A DNA stretch of 64,000 nucleotides from Hymenopellis radicata (lineage: Eukaryota; Basidiomycota; Agaricomycetes; Agaricales; Physalacriaceae). The DNA lies in contig JADNRX010000143.1 of the NCBI GenBank assembly GCA_015501595.1, positions 62,001-126,000 on the forward strand, given 5' to 3'. Shown piece by piece: positions 37,171 through 49,032 of this stretch (position 1 is the first letter of the stretch; every line of letters begins with the position of its first letter). Under the pieces are notes generated by a model. That model had not been told where the DNA came from. It worked only from the letters and a program-made list of their open reading frames with translations, and did no database searches. A program made the translations under genes and the position numbers.

Positions 37171-37790
37171 GATTCATGACTGCCCAAAAACACAAAAGTC
37201 AATGAACTTGCGTCTCAAGTCTCAATCCACGTGCACTTCTCCTTTCTCCCCGCTGCACAACCAGGCGAACAGTTGTGACGGGAAATTGAACATCACAAAG
37301 AGGAAGTCTCCTGACATCGCACCTCCCATCGTACCTTCTCATGTCTCTCCCGGAAACGAGAACAAGCCGTGAAGCACTGAGGAAGAGGACGCAAGGTTGC
37401 AGATACACGTCCGCCTACTAGCAAATGCATCCTTCAAACCTTGCTGGATGTGGACGCATATCTGAGACGATAAGCGTCCAATGTCTTGACTGCAGTCGAT
37501 GGAACTGAATCCTTTTTGACAATAGGCCAAAGAGCTCGAGTCTCCCCGACGCTGTGCCAGTTGCGTGACATCTTCTCATGAGGTGTTCCATAGCCAAGAG
37601 AGGATGTGGATCTGCGAGCTTGCCTTCATTAGCAGTACTTTCGCCGTCTACTATTCGTGATGACAGTTGAAAGAGAGAGCACCTGTGGCTTGTCTCTACT
37701 GTGCAGGCTGGGATACGTGGATGTATAGCTTAAGGGATACACGTTCCACCTAAGTACATGCCTCACAAGTGATATTTTTCTTTCTGATGT
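36682..37790 (+). repeat. Array of five A-box/T-run units
   Basis: Starts at 36682 (GTGGACGCGTATCGCAGCTG), 36851 (GCGGACGAATACCTCAGTTG), 37090 (GTGGACGCGTATCTCAGCGG), 37450 (GTGGACGCATATCTGAGACG) and 37717 (GTGGATGTATAGCTTAAGGG). Spacing is 170-360 bp. T runs follow at about 36731, 36918, 37142, 37513 and 37774. TTTCGAATC at about 37158 and GCTCGAGTCTCC at about 37533 are B-box-like. Confidence 0.65.
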
Positions 37791-37799
37791 GTTTAGTAG

Positions 37800-40150
37800 T
37801 TGTAATATGAAAGGAGCGGCAGTAAAGCCGACTTTTGAACACGTACTTGAGGCTGAGTAGCGTTCAGCAAGACTTGCGTGACATATGAGATTCTAGCGCA
37901 ATCCTTGAGCTAGCTGTTGGACTGAACTCAAATGAAGTCCGAGGGTCTTGAAGATGACACGCATAGATTGAAAACGTACATGAGAAAAAGAATCTGGGTT
38001 GGATACTGCATCAAGCGTAACCGATTGACGATATACGCCTGATAATACATCGAGACGAGTAGATGTAGGAAGCGTAGAGTTCAACGACGTGAGGGGGAAA
38101 GAGGAGGAGGAAGGCAGAACGTGAGGAGGGACTTGTCACGGCGCTTTCCCAGACTCGCTATATAATCTTCTGCGCCGGTACCCTCCCATCCCGACTGCAG
38201 CGAAACATCCAGAAACGCATAGGAAGCGACACTAGAAAGAAAGCGTACTCTGCGTGCGTGCAGCGGATGTAGTACTGTACGCGTAGACCAGCCGAATTTT
38301 GCCTGTGTCGCTTGATTATTCTGTTTACTAGAATCCGCTCTCTTGTATTTGCGCGCCGGCAAAACTTGTTCCCAAGTTCGTAGTCCTAGGCTAGGTGGGT
38401 GGCCTCAAAGGGAAGCTTATTGCATTAGGGAAAGTAGTGCCGAGTATCGTAGATGACAGCGTCACGTAGAGTTTAGTTTCTTTTGGTTGGGCCGATAACA
38501 AAGTCGCAATTTAGAGTCGTGTGCCCGCCAGAGAGTCAGCCCTTTCCATGTTCACCCGGTCGTGGTGGTCGAAAACAAGATGCATGTGGCTGTGCTACCC
38601 CTTTCTTGTTGTGGATATGAAGAAGGCAGCCACAGTCCTTGCAGATTTTATCTTCCTACTGTCGATGTATCGGTGCGCGATTTGAGTCTTCCGCAAATTT
38701 GGTTTTATGTGTAAGGGGGAAAAAGCCCAGCTGACCTTCTATATATCAACCAGCTAGCCATTAGACTAAGCTGACGTGAGTGAAGGTCAACTTGAGGTGT
38801 ATTGGTGTTAGTACGCGTAATTAAAGTCCTCGGAGTCTCTACGGAATCCAAGTCAATCAAACAGGGACCACTATCAAATTAACCACCTCTGATTTAATGA
38901 TTTCATGACCTCCGTTGAAAGGCGAGTATCATCAACCGGCTTACGAGTCGCGACTTGTTTCTCCTCGGATTAGGGACGACATTATACCCGCCTACCGAGC
39001 AAGCGTCCTATTCCTCGATTCGGAGCCTTCCACTGGCGACGAGATGGAAGCAGCGTCTTGAGGTCGGTACCAATTGCCACCTGTCGAGATGCACGAGACG
39101 AGTATGGGGCTAATGTGAAGCGGGATCGTAGAAATGGTCAGTATCTCGAGAACAGCGGGCATAAGCAAGAAGAAGTGAAGAACGACCGGTCATGAGACGC
39201 ATCATGATACCATAGGCTTCTCGGTCGTGCGTGGGCGGCACATCAATTTAGAACGTCCATGATATACCACCATGCTTCATAGCAGGACGTGCAGCACAAC
39301 CGATAAGCGCCGGTCACCACGTTTTCCGTTGCGCGCTTTGGTCCGTATTCCGCAGATGGGAGTCAACCACACAAGGCTTTGGCCAAGGTGAGCTCGAGGG
39401 CACGCGTGAGGACTCGGATGGAGATGCAGAAAGAATCGCCCCAGAGATCTGGTGTGTACGCGAATTGAAATGATGACCGCTGGAATCTGGAAGGACGCGA
39501 GGGGCACGCATTAGTTTTCAGACGGGATGTAAACGCTCGGGGGACAAAACGTGGGCGGAGGCAATCATTACGAGAAAACCGCCCGTACAAGGCCCGTAGC
39601 ATTCTGGGCAAGGGAGGAACTTAACGCATGGTAGTCTTCGTACTCCAGTGGACATTCAAGCAGAATCTGACGCCGACGTTTACGTGTGTGTAAGAGAGAA
39701 GAATCTGTGTTAGACGCCCGCGTCGGTCGTCGACATCGAGTCTAGATAAGTAGGTCACATGCATACGACGTTATCGAGGAAATAGCTGTGTCCAGTAGGG
39801 GGGAGGCGCAGAACTAAAGTCGACAATTTGAAGATGGGGACAACTTTCCACACAGCGACTGAGCTTGACGCATTGCGACGGTGATGGTGGTTTCAATTGG
39901 AGGCGGGGTACGCCGGGTACATCGGGCCGGGCTTCAACTGCAGCTGGTTGCATTAGAACCATCATCTGTTCTGACGTTCATCTCAACTTGCTTGCGGTTC
40001 CGCCGTAATTCCACGCTATCCGTCCTACATCTCCAGAATAGCCTTCTCTTAAAAAGGCTACTCATATTGCAGCGTCACTTGATACCAATTCAATAAAATG
40101 TTACCCCGTGGTAACTCGCAGGAAGCAGCGGCTTCCCTGTCAAAGTGATG
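37800..40150. other. No recognisable gene; scattered repeat tails
   Basis: This contains a tail module near 38568 (GTCGAAAACAAGATGCATGT, then GGCTGTG) and a TTAGACTA motif near 38755. Short open frames on the minus strand around 39270-39610 have no family features. Confidence 0.35.
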
Positions 40151-40159
40151 CTGCAGTTA

Positions 40160-41029
40160 TAAGCCCGGAGTGAGCAGATCAGTACAGTCCACTGAGATAC
40201 AGTGTACTATACATGCTGTGGCTTGGTGAGTTCCAGTGCAATCTAGTGCATTACACTGTCATTTCACGCACGTATCCACACTGAGTCAGGGCATCGTATT
40301 CCACTGGACTACAGTGTATCACAGCACAAATTTTGATGTATTTCACTATTACAGTACAGCGTAGTCTAGCAAATAATACCGTGTACACCACTGCAATGCA
40401 GTGGATGTGGCGGCGCGAAGCGCTCGCCACTGCTCAAACAACTCAAGAAACTTTACTTCCGGGTGCGAGGCGACACTTCAGATTGCAGATGTCTTGAAAT
40501 CAAGCTAGAAAAGGAATGAAAACATGTCTTTTCATAGGGACAGTCACCCACCCAACGATCCGGTGTTCGCTACGTTACAGTGTCCTTGCAGGCAGGATTG
40601 CATGTGCCGCAAGATGACACTGAGGATATTGCCATGATATGATGGGCTGATCGATCGCAAATGGTCCCTACGCCACACAAAGTGGCGTCCTCAGTGTGGT
40701 GACCGTTTCACTCCCGCCCGATCATACCAGCGACGAGCGTATCCAAAACATGAAGGGGTGGACTGAGCGCGCAGAAGGAACCAGGGCGCTTGAGAGCACC
40801 AATGGCCATCATGATCATTGGCGAGGTTCTGGGCCAGCGGCGTTGGGGAGCGAACACCACTACATTACAGTGTATGACGGCGGGGGGCACGAGCGGTGCC
40901 AAACACCGGCATTCAATGTGAGATGCCGGATTACCCTATATGGTGACGGACCTCACCGGACACCACCGACCATCACTGTGCAGTGGTGTACACTGCTGTA
41001 CAGCAGTGTTAGTGCTCACTCCGGGCATA
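40160..41029. mobile_element. Non-autonomous PIF/Harbinger-like MITE (870 bp)
   Basis: The termini are TAAGCCCGGAGTGAGCA at 40160 and TGCTCACTCCGGGCATA ending at 41029, a 17-bp inverted repeat with one mismatch. The flanking direct repeat is TTA at 40157-40159 and 41030-41032, the TWA-type 3-bp target duplication of PIF/Harbinger elements. Both ends are rich in CAGTGTA/TACACTG repeats. No transposase-like frame is present, so it would depend on another element. The superfamily assignment rests on the 3-bp site only. Confidence 0.65.
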
Positions 41030-41094
41030 TTACTCTGATGCTGTAGAACATCGAAATACTCCTCCTGAGGCTACAGCTGTAGAACATTGGTCTG

Positions 41095-41150
41095 TTCGTT
41101 TCCTCTACCTGGTAAGGGTCCTTCATTCTGTGATCATTGTCGTTTTTTTC
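41095..41150 (+). repeat. Possible degenerate A-box/T-run unit
   Basis: GTTTCCTCTACCTGGTAAGG, then GTCC, at about 41098 is followed by T7 at 41143-41149. It has the layout of the family but a poor head sequence. Confidence 0.3.
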
Positions 41151-41177
41151 ACTAATTCCACGCCAGTGACGTCCAGG

Positions 41178-42930
41178 ATGATACCATCAAAGCTGGTACT
41201 GTTCATCGCGCCTTCTGTTTTCGCGTCTAGAGTGTATGCCCTTCCCGTGAACTGTACGACAGCACTAGACACGTCGGAAACAGACATAGACGACCTGCGT
41301 TCCCTCTACGATATCGTCTGGGGTGTCTGGTGACCATCTTTGCATGTACATGGCTAGCTGTGCACCCGAACGTACCGGACGAATGCATCAGGACGAAGGG
41401 TACATTTCATATAACGCTGCAACGTGTTAAACTTGCGGGGTTGGCGATCATCGCTCCGGAAGTCATTCTCATCTGGGCGACGAGACAGTGGCGAATTGCG
41501 CGAAAGGTTAAATTCTGTATGTTGTTGTCTCCAGCTTGTTCGGTTTCGTGATGCTAACGAGAGCTGTAGGGCATTCGCTGACGATGACTCATGGCTTTAT
41601 GCTTAGCATGGGCGGCTTCGTTGATGCATCAGGCAGGCTTATATACAAAGTCTCTCATCTCCATCCTGAAGACCTTCCTTCGCAAACCGAGCTCCAGGAT
41701 CGAAGCAAGAACGACGCTCTCGCTAAACTCATAATTGTACTACAAACCCTATGGTTTGTCGTCGGATGCATTTTGCGCGGTATCCGGACACTGGACATTT
41801 CTCAACTGGAGGTTCTCACTTTAGCATTCGCATCTCTGAATGCCGTCACCTATGCTGTGTGGTGGCATAAGCCGATGGATGTCGCTGTTCCTGTCCGTCT
41901 GCCTTACGACGACATCGACTCAATCAAGAGTGTGGTCTCCTTTGTAGTAGGCCGTAAACTGGAGGGGTCCGAAGGCGCACCCTCCATCACCTCCAGCTAC
42001 CTCTCCACATCGTCGAGCACAGTTGCAGAGGTAGCTCACCCTGTGCACGATGGGTCTCAGCCAGGCCTTCACGATACTTTGCAAGGCAGCGATTTCCATT
42101 CAACTTCTATTCACTCGGCGGCAAGCAGTGAGGATATCACGGATTGCCATCTCAATTCGTGGCTAGCAACAGAACAAAGCAACAGGCAAGTCACAGAAGG
42201 TAAGCCCTGTTTCCCAGTTCCGAGGCGGTTCTCTGAATCAAGCAATTCATTCTTTAGGACAAGGACTGCCAGCAGCGTAGAGTCGCCATCGAACCCCTGG
42301 CATACCCAGTTACCCTCCGAGTCGCAAACGTGGGGGGACAAGGCCAAATCCCGTTACCGCTCATGGAAAGCAGCTATCAGATGTTTTCCTAGATCCGTAT
42401 CGAAATCTTTCAATTGTGTTCTGTCTCCTTTCGGAAGATTGGCCGTTCAAGGCGGGCGTCTTAGTACTGGAATAGTGATGGGGGACCTGACTGGCTCAGC
42501 CCGTCTCCCTGGCGCGCTTAGGGCGCCTTGTGACGACACTGACCCCGGTAGAGATGCAGTGGTGGCGTATACCGGGTGTGCTTTTGGGGTCGTATTCGGC
42601 GGTTTACACTGTCTTGCATGGAACAGTCCGTTTCCGACGCTTCTAGAGAGCCACCTTTGGCGGACGTCGGCGCTTATGGTGACTATACTCCCTGCTCTGT
42701 ATCCGTGTATATACATTCCTCTTCAACGGTACCACGCTGCCGGTCAGGATGCATCCTTTTCGATCTTCCTTCTGCGGATTACGACAATTATACGACCACA
42801 CTTCTTTATCCCTTTTCTTTATGTGTTTGCTCGGTTGTCACTTGTTACTTTGTCGTTTACTGCGCTACGAGATCTTCCACCTTCTGCTTACCAGACAGTT
42901 CAGTGGACTTCTTTTATTCCTCATTTCTGA
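41178..42930 (+). CDS. Multi-membrane agaricomycete protein (one apparent frameshift)
   Basis: Two exons, 41178-41516 and 41570-42930, separated by a 53-nt intron. The N-terminus MIPSKLVLFIAPSVFASRVY is a signal peptide or anchor. DDLRSLYDIVWG, FACTWLAVHPNVP, IAPEVILIWATRQW and MTHGFMLSMGGFV are hallmarks of a large uncharacterised mushroom membrane-protein family. The C-terminal third carries several helices (ALMVTILPALYPCIYIPL, FARLSLVTLSFTALR). A base is missing near 41320 where TGGGGTGT splits DIVWG from CL-TIFACTW. Adding one base makes 1701 nt, or 566 residues. The GTAAGC...TTTAG stretch at about 42200 could be another intron but its removal creates a stop. Relatives are at 3190-3530 and 50970-53049. 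Confidence 0.7.
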
Positions 42931-43273
42931 TCCTAGGAGCATCGCTCTACAACATCCTTCAATCGACAATCTCCCAGTAGCTAGTGTACCATTACCATCT
43001 TGTCGTGCCTCACTCTTTGAACTGCGATCGGTCTGGTGTTCCACATCATAATCATTCACGGTGTTCTCCCGGTTTCCGAGAACGCCAACGGGCGTGGTCT
43101 ATTGTAGGTAGTAATCCGCTCCACGTTCGGCTCGTACGAAGTGGTGGTGCAGCCACGAGCCTCCTTTCTTCCAACTTTCATTCTGACTGGAAGTGACCAT
43201 GGAAGAAAGAGCGACCAGTGCAGAAACTAAGCGCATTCGCATTTTCTTCTTCGACTTCAATGCGGAGGCTGTT

Positions 43274-43331
43274 AAAAAACAACCAGCCAACATACGTGGG
43301 CGTTTACAGCTGCGCTACGCGTCCACGTTCT
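43274..43331 (-). repeat. A-box/T-run unit (minus strand)
   Basis: On the minus strand it reads GTGGACGCGTAGCGCAGCTG from 43326, with the T6 run at 43279-43274. This is the first clear minus-strand copy going rightward. Confidence 0.55.
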
Positions 43332-43399
43332 GGAGCCTGAGTCAGCTAGTGCTCCATAAGACACACGATTTCACAAAGAGCAGTACATGATTTTGACAG

Positions 43400-44060
43400 T
43401 AACATATTTCTTCGCCCGTAAAATTTCCTTCTAGCGGCGCGCTAGACCTCAGACTCGAGGGCCGTCAAGTACTCAACCAATTTGTCAGCTCCTCTGAGAG
43501 CAATAGCAACCTGTGCCCTCCTCAGATGAACAAGTTGCGCAATGAAGGGTACTAACACGTAAGTTGGATTGCATCGAATACAGCCGTTACACGACCCAGA
43601 GTTCTTGTAACCGTGAACTATGGATGAGCGTCAGCTACAGAGGTCGCGATACGATCGTTCCCTGCCAAAGGATGACTGTCAACAATATAGATAACGCTGA
43701 AAGTACGGTGATGTGGAGAGCAAGTCCCGGTTCCTACACATACGTTAGTTAACGCCCGTGAGCAACACGCTCCTCACCTCGCGCCCCGTAATGACCACTG
43801 GGCTACGTGCAATGGAGCACCTAGCAGAACTCGTCAAGTCTATTGCCTCCAATTGATGCCTACGTGAGTTGCCATTGGTTCGAGATGTTGGCGCGCGCTA
43901 CTCAATCACACCTAGCACTATCCAGGAAAGAGGTATGGGTCCCAGACCATCACAGATATCAATGAGGTGGCTTGCTTGTTTGTAGTATTCTAAATCGCAC
44001 CTACTCCTATTGTATGATTCAAGCGTTCGTAGAACTGCCTATCAGCCGCTTTGTAAATAG
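43400..44060. other. No recognisable gene
   Basis: This interval between the membrane-protein gene region and the protease remnant has only short, featureless frames. Confidence 0.35.
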
Positions 44061-44066
44061 CATAAA

Positions 44067-45612
44067 TTAAAATAATGTAGGCGCGAAGCCCATTCGTTGC
44101 CCTCCGACATCCCAAACGCTGTAAAAGTGTTTCAGAAGACTCGCGCCAACGATTGGCTCATCCGCCGCGTTGATGAGCGTTTGACACAACGACGCATTGT
44201 TTGCAAACGGGCCGACACTGAGTTCAACGGAAGGAACCGTCAGATTGAACAGAGCTGCCATCTTCTGAAGTGAATGTCAAGGCGATTTCTGCGGGCAAAG
44301 AGTCGATGAGATCGCAGGAAATCCCAAAGGTTCCAGGCTCGTCGGGGTTGGGTTTGATCTCAGGCGAGATTAGCGCATATATCGCCTACGCGTCAAAACA
44401 TCAGAAATTGGTAACATCAACTGGCGACATTGCTTACCACGGTGGTGTCGGTGGAGAAGACCATGTTACTCGTACCACTATCGAACGTCATGCGACGCGT
44501 CCCACTCAAAAGTCCTGTGGTCTGGCCATTGACAAATATTCCAGGAGAGTCAAGCTCCCAGAAATCGCTGTCTCCCACAATAGAAGCAAAAACGAGGTCG
44601 CCTAGTGATTGAATGCGGAGTTAGGAATTTTTTCCCCAAGAAGGGGATGAATCACCTTCGAATTTTGACTCGTCGATTCCCCCAATAGTAAGCTCCGCAC
44701 ATCCCACATCATTAGGTGTCAGCAACAGGCTGAAGAGGGCTGTAAAGAACTCAGCAAGATCGTGCTTCGAGAAACCATCCATTGCTTACATGGGAGCCCT
44801 TGATCTATCAAACCCGCAAAGAAGCCCTGAGCGCGCGCACCCATGCCTGTAGGTACCGATGAGCGCTATCCAGCCAATATACAGTAAACGGTACGTACCC
44901 TGAATGCCACTGAACGGGTCAATATCGAAATTCGGCGTTTGACTGGTAATGAGGAAAAGGTCCACGTCCGTCGTCGTGAGGCCTCCGACCGTAACCGTGT
45001 CGACTGCACTTCTCAACTCGAGTTGAGTATTGTTTCCCACTACAGGATCAACGCCCACTCCAGTTTCGAACGTGTAGACAGCGGTGCGTCCGCCGTCCAC
45101 AAGGTAGAGCTCATCGTAGGATCGAATTGGACTTGGTTCGAGCAAGAATCGCAGAGTGTGCCTAAAGCAGCATGAGGACGTGGGAGTGGTATGTCTTGGG
45201 GAAAACGTACTCGCGAATTCCAATGTCGAAGACCAGTGTCGAAGACCACCTAAAACCTGTGTCATTTTGATGAATCGACGGATGTTGGACAGGACTGACC
45301 GTGATATCTTGAGGTGGTGTTCCGACTGAAATGTTGCCAAACCATCTGCGTACAGTTAGCTTCGAGTCCAGTTCAGATAACAAGACGGGTGACTTACTGC
45401 AGGTCAGTTCCTTTGAAAAAATCGTCAAGGGGAACGTTCGCCGGACCCAAAGCTCTTCGACGAAGCGAAGAACCAGCCAGTACTTTTCGAGACTGCAATT
45501 GAATCTTCGAGGGCGACGCAGCGCCTCTCGGAACCGTCTGCTTCGGGGATGGTGAAGCGAAAGCTGCGGTGGAGCACACCAGCGCAAATAATAGAGGAGT
45601 AGAACGGAGCAT
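44067..45612 (-). pseudogene. Pepsin-like aspartic protease (A1), frame-damaged
   Basis: A signal peptide MLRSTPLLFALVCSTAAFAS starts at 45612 and a propeptide follows. WFGNISVGTPPQ leads to the first catalytic motif VVFDTG near 45245. Then come FDPTMSST, VDGGRTAVYTFETGVGVDPV, FLITSQTPNFDIDPFSGIQG and the second catalytic motif TFDSGTSNMVF near 44500. The end reads LLKHFYSVWDVGGQRMGFAP, with the usual Trp-Asp and Gly-Phe-Ala. Introns of about 50 nt interrupt it. Frame changes are needed near 45231 (one T in ...GGTTCTTCG), near 45101 and near 44253. All family landmarks remain, so decay is slight or apparent. Intact members are secreted endopeptidases. Confidence 0.75.
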
Positions 45613-45944
45613 CGTGAGATAGGAAGCTCCAGCATACTCGCCCGGCTTCTTATAGAGGCGCACAACGCGTGCGAACTGGCGCCGGAGATGTTGTGTATTG
45701 GCCCGTTAAGTACCGAAGTCGGCGTATCTCGTTTGATGTGCACATATGAAACGTTCATATAAAACATGGACGAGGAGTGGCCAGTAACTTTAAGGGAAAG
45801 GTCAATGGACCCGACTGAGATTAGCTGCTTCGGTGATCGCAGGTTTCGCTTGATTGAGGATCGATCATTGCCGCGCCTTCGTCAATCTCGGAGTGCTGTC
45901 TATGATGTCAAGCCCAGCTGCTTCAAAGACTGTGTGGTCAGATT

Positions 45945-46235
45945 AGACTCCGACGAGCTAGGAGCGTCAACACGTCCGGGTGCGCGCGCCGAGCCACGGT
46001 GTCCGCATTGACGTATATGGAGTCGTCAGTCGGCACGGTCAGCATCGGCGTCGACCAAATGCGCGGAAATCCGGACTGCGTGTCGAGTTCATGATATGGC
46101 CGGGACAGGGGAAGCGGACGTGAGGAAGGAGCGTAGGACGCAGTACGCCAGGGTGGCAGCAGTTCCCGCCGAGGATGACAAAGGTCGTGGGGGTTAGGCG
46201 TGCGAGGGAGGACATGTGCCTGTGGTGCTACGTGG
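45945..46235 (-). pseudogene. 3' fragment of a metallo-beta-lactamase-fold gene
   Basis: On the minus strand CCTCCCTCGCACGCCTAACC matches CCTCCCTCGCACGCGTAACA near 49792. It is followed by the block containing TTTGTC, then CTCGGCGGG, and CGACGCCGATGCTGACCGTG near 46060. Deletions shorten it relative to 49790-50060. It is a truncated, reversed copy beside the protease remnant. Confidence 0.6.
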
Positions 46236-46492
46236 CGCTTAAGAGAATGCGAACGAGAGTTCAGAAAAACTACGTTGGTCGGTCAGAAGTGCAAGGTTGA
46301 GGAGCATCATCTGAGCTCTACGAAGAATGGCTGAATACGCCTCTCAAGTAAAACACAACTAGAATCTCAGTATAGGTAGAGAAGAACAAAGAGAAGCTCT
46401 AAAGTTTCTGTCTAAATCAGATCAGCACAGAACAAGGATATCAAGAGATGACGCCACTCACGTCCGCTAGAGGTGTCCTCCTATCCACAACT

Positions 46493-47290
46493 TTATAGAC
46501 GAGATATCAATATTCCGACACTTTCCAGTCCTTCTGTCACGACATCATTTCCCAACATATCAAAGTGACCCGCTTCCAAACGAACAATGCGCGCATCAGG
46601 AAAACACCTCGTCGCTCCTAGATCCGCCCACATCTCCCTTGCTGCTCCGGAATAGACGCGGATATCCCATGGGACGAGATGTAAACCGTAACGGGGCCTC
46701 GAACATTTATATCTCCAACCCAATTTTCGAAATCCTCTTGCCGCGGCAGTGCAAGGTTTGGGAGAGAAAGTCGTACCCGCGCCTAGCATGGTTCATGACA
46801 TTGTCTACCATCTGCTTTGCCATAGCGCTACACGTCCCATCACGAGCACGAACGAAATCGTCTGCGAGCGCGTGCCGCCGCGGGTCCTGTCCGCCTGCAT
46901 CACGTCGGGTGATGTCGACCATGAGATTGGCGATGGCGAGTGCGAATATTCGCGTGCGTCTGGGTGATGTAGTGGTATTTGACCTAGGCCGAGGGTGGGT
47001 GTGAATATGGTTGTAGGGAAGTTGTCGATGAATGAGAGTTGAGTTATAAAGTCTGGGGGAGAGAAGAGGTGGAGGAGGATTGTCATGAGGAGGGCGCTGC
47101 CAGAGAAGACGGCAAAGCGGTATGGGCCTCGGGCGTACTTTCTGTCGGATATTGAGTGAATGTTAGGTGATATGTTGGAGGGCTACCTTGATCGCGTCGT
47201 AGTAGTAGCGAGCCTGCGCGTCTAGGGTGCTTTTGGGAGTGTCTGGCGTGACCTGGATCGCCCATAGCGCTGATTTGAACTTTCTGCGCA
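46493..47290 (-). pseudogene. Possible alpha/beta-hydrolase gene, structure unresolved
   Basis: The 3' part reads GAAREMWADLGATRCFPDAR, then IVRLEAGHFDML, which resembles the C-terminal His-containing strand of alpha/beta hydrolases. Upstream in other frames lie FALAIANLMVDITRRDAGG and DPRRHALADDFVRARDGT, and further up VTPDTPKSTLDAQARYYYDA followed by an intron-like GTAGCC...CGACAG. The frames do not join simply, and I could not locate a nucleophile motif. It is divergent from NF-YC. Treat the name as tentative. Confidence 0.35.
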
Positions 47291-47299
47291 GAGCAAGCA

Positions 47300-47770
47300 T
47301 ATAAAACCGTCTCCGCCTACAGTGTATAGGTAAGGCGTGTCGAATCTGACGAAAGTGTACTTGCCGTGCATAAGTATGAGCGGGACATCACCTGGGTTTC
47401 CTTCACATAAATTGCACGATGGTCTCCATGCTCTCCAGATTGTGAAGGTCGAAATAGAAGGTTAACGAGTGCTCCATCAGCGCTCAGCGGCCGTGTCGGA
47501 CGATGATTGTTTCGAATGGAGTCTATGAGCAGACGCAGGCAGGCTCAAGCCCGTAGACCAATCGGGTTAGATGTCGGCGGAGAGGCCTAGGTTGGCAGAC
47601 TGGCAGCAGCCAATGGCATCGCAAAGCATGACTTTGACAATGTCTATCACAACCACCGTGAGCCATACTTACGCTGGCCTAGATGTTGTGCTAGAGGCGC
47701 GAATGCAGGCCATGATTTGTTCCCGTCGTCGTGGTTAGCGTTCAACCCAGTGATCGCCGTCTCTCTCCCA
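47300..47770. other. Intergenic, probably the NF-YC promoter region
   Basis: No coding feature was seen. It precedes the NF-YC start by 10-480 bp. CCAATCGG near 47556 and CCAATGGC near 47610 are CCAAT-type pentamers, which could allow autoregulation by the CCAAT-binding complex; this is inference only. Confidence 0.35.
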
Positions 47771-47779
47771 CCTTCCACC

Positions 47780-48605
47780 ATGTCCTCCTCCTCCAACCCG
47801 GCATCCTTTGTCCAGCCCGGCGACACGCTCAACGACTTTTTACGCTCGTTCTGGCAGCGCCAGGTCGACACCGCGGAGCAGGAAACGCCTGATTTCAAAC
47901 ATCCTGCGCTCCCGCTCGCGCGCATCAAGAAAGTTATGAAGAGCGATCCCGATATCAAGGTGAGCGGCTTTTTCGTTGGCCATTCGGCGGCTGATGAGGA
48001 CAGAGCTAGATGATAGCGGCCGATGGTATGCTGCTCGCGCCTGTGCTGCGATAATATGTTGACTGGGAATCATACAGCACCCGTAATATTCTGTAAAGCA
48101 TGCGAAAGTGCGTAGCTCGCCTTCATCCTCTTTCAGTCACGCTAAATTGTCGCCTAGTATTCATAGCAGAGGTGACGGCGCGCGCATTCATTGTCGCAGA
48201 CTCGAATAAAAGGCGTACTTTGTCGCGGTCGGATATCGCGAAAGCGCTCAGTAAATCGATCAGTTTGACTTTCTCATCGACATCGTTCCACGGGAGGAAC
48301 TGCCTTTTCCTACGGGCGGTGCAGCTGTGAAAAAGGCACCTCCAGCCAAGGTGCGCATACATGAATTGAATGAATAACGACATATTCGCTCATACCCTTG
48401 TTCAGAAACCTTCTGGAAACGATGAGGGTAGTGTAAGTGGGAATGGAAATGGGACAGCAGATGCAGCAGAAGCGGGTGTGGGTGCTGGTGCAGAGGCCGA
48501 GATGGAACGAGTACGTTATTTCGCGACTATGTTGACTTGAACTTATTCATTGCGTAGCTAGAGAATTTCTTAAAGGCCCAGGACGAGCAAGCACAAGATG
48601 TATGA
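47780..48605 (+). CDS. HAP5: CCAAT-binding factor subunit NF-YC (HAP5), one apparent frameshift
   Basis: Six exons (47780-47959, 48010-48025, 48078-48107, 48158-48350, 48406-48510, 48558-48605). The H2A-type histone fold runs LPLARIKKVMKSDPDIK, MIAADAPVIFCKACEIFIAE, VTARAFIVADSNKRRTLSRS and DIAKALSKS, then DQFDFLIDIVPRE. The last block is out of frame unless one G is added at 48258 (TCGATCAG for TCGGATCAG). The exon sum is 572 nt, one short of 573 (190 residues). The tail is Gly/Ala/Glu-rich. HAP5 with HAP2 and HAP3 forms the CCAAT-binding transcription complex and is normally essential for its function, which makes a real frameshift doubtful. Confidence 0.9.
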
Positions 48606-48639
48606 TTACCGTGTTGTCAATTTATTGAATCGCTCTTGC

Positions 48640-49030
48640 TCTTGTATATTTGCTATGGCCGTCATGCTTGCAAGAAGTACTTTTCTCTAAGTTCAAGAAG
48701 CCGGGTTCACGTATGGTTTCATTCTTGCCGGGTGACAACTTGCCGTCACCGACAGGACGATAATCACCCCACTACTACTGGTTCGAGGAGGACACAATAA
48801 ATTATTCAACAGGCGAGCTTCCCTTTGTTCTTTTCTGCATATTCTGATATCCCTTTTGAGAGGCCTATTCAGCCATTCTAAACTCGTAACCAGCTCGTAC
48901 CCACGAGCTCAGACCCTTCACAACTTTTTTGCTCTTCTGACCGACCAACGTAGCCACACTTTTCCACAAACTCCTCGTTCACATGCCAGTTCTCTTATAA
49001 GCGCGGTAAACCCTTCGTTCTCATCCCACG
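48640..49030. other. Intergenic
   Basis: This is the interval between the NF-YC stop and the beta-lactamase-fold start, with no gene seen. The sequence from about 48890 is pyrimidine-rich and may be the leader of the next gene. Confidence 0.35.
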
Positions 49031-49032
49031 CC

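Noticed and set aside
12064..38000. Units as a CRISPR-like array
   Set aside because: The host is eukaryotic, spacing varies from 165 to over 700 bp, and the repeats diverge along their length.
40696..41046. 116-residue open frame on the plus strand
   Set aside because: It lies in the non-coding MITE and includes its terminal repeat. There is no domain or intron evidence.
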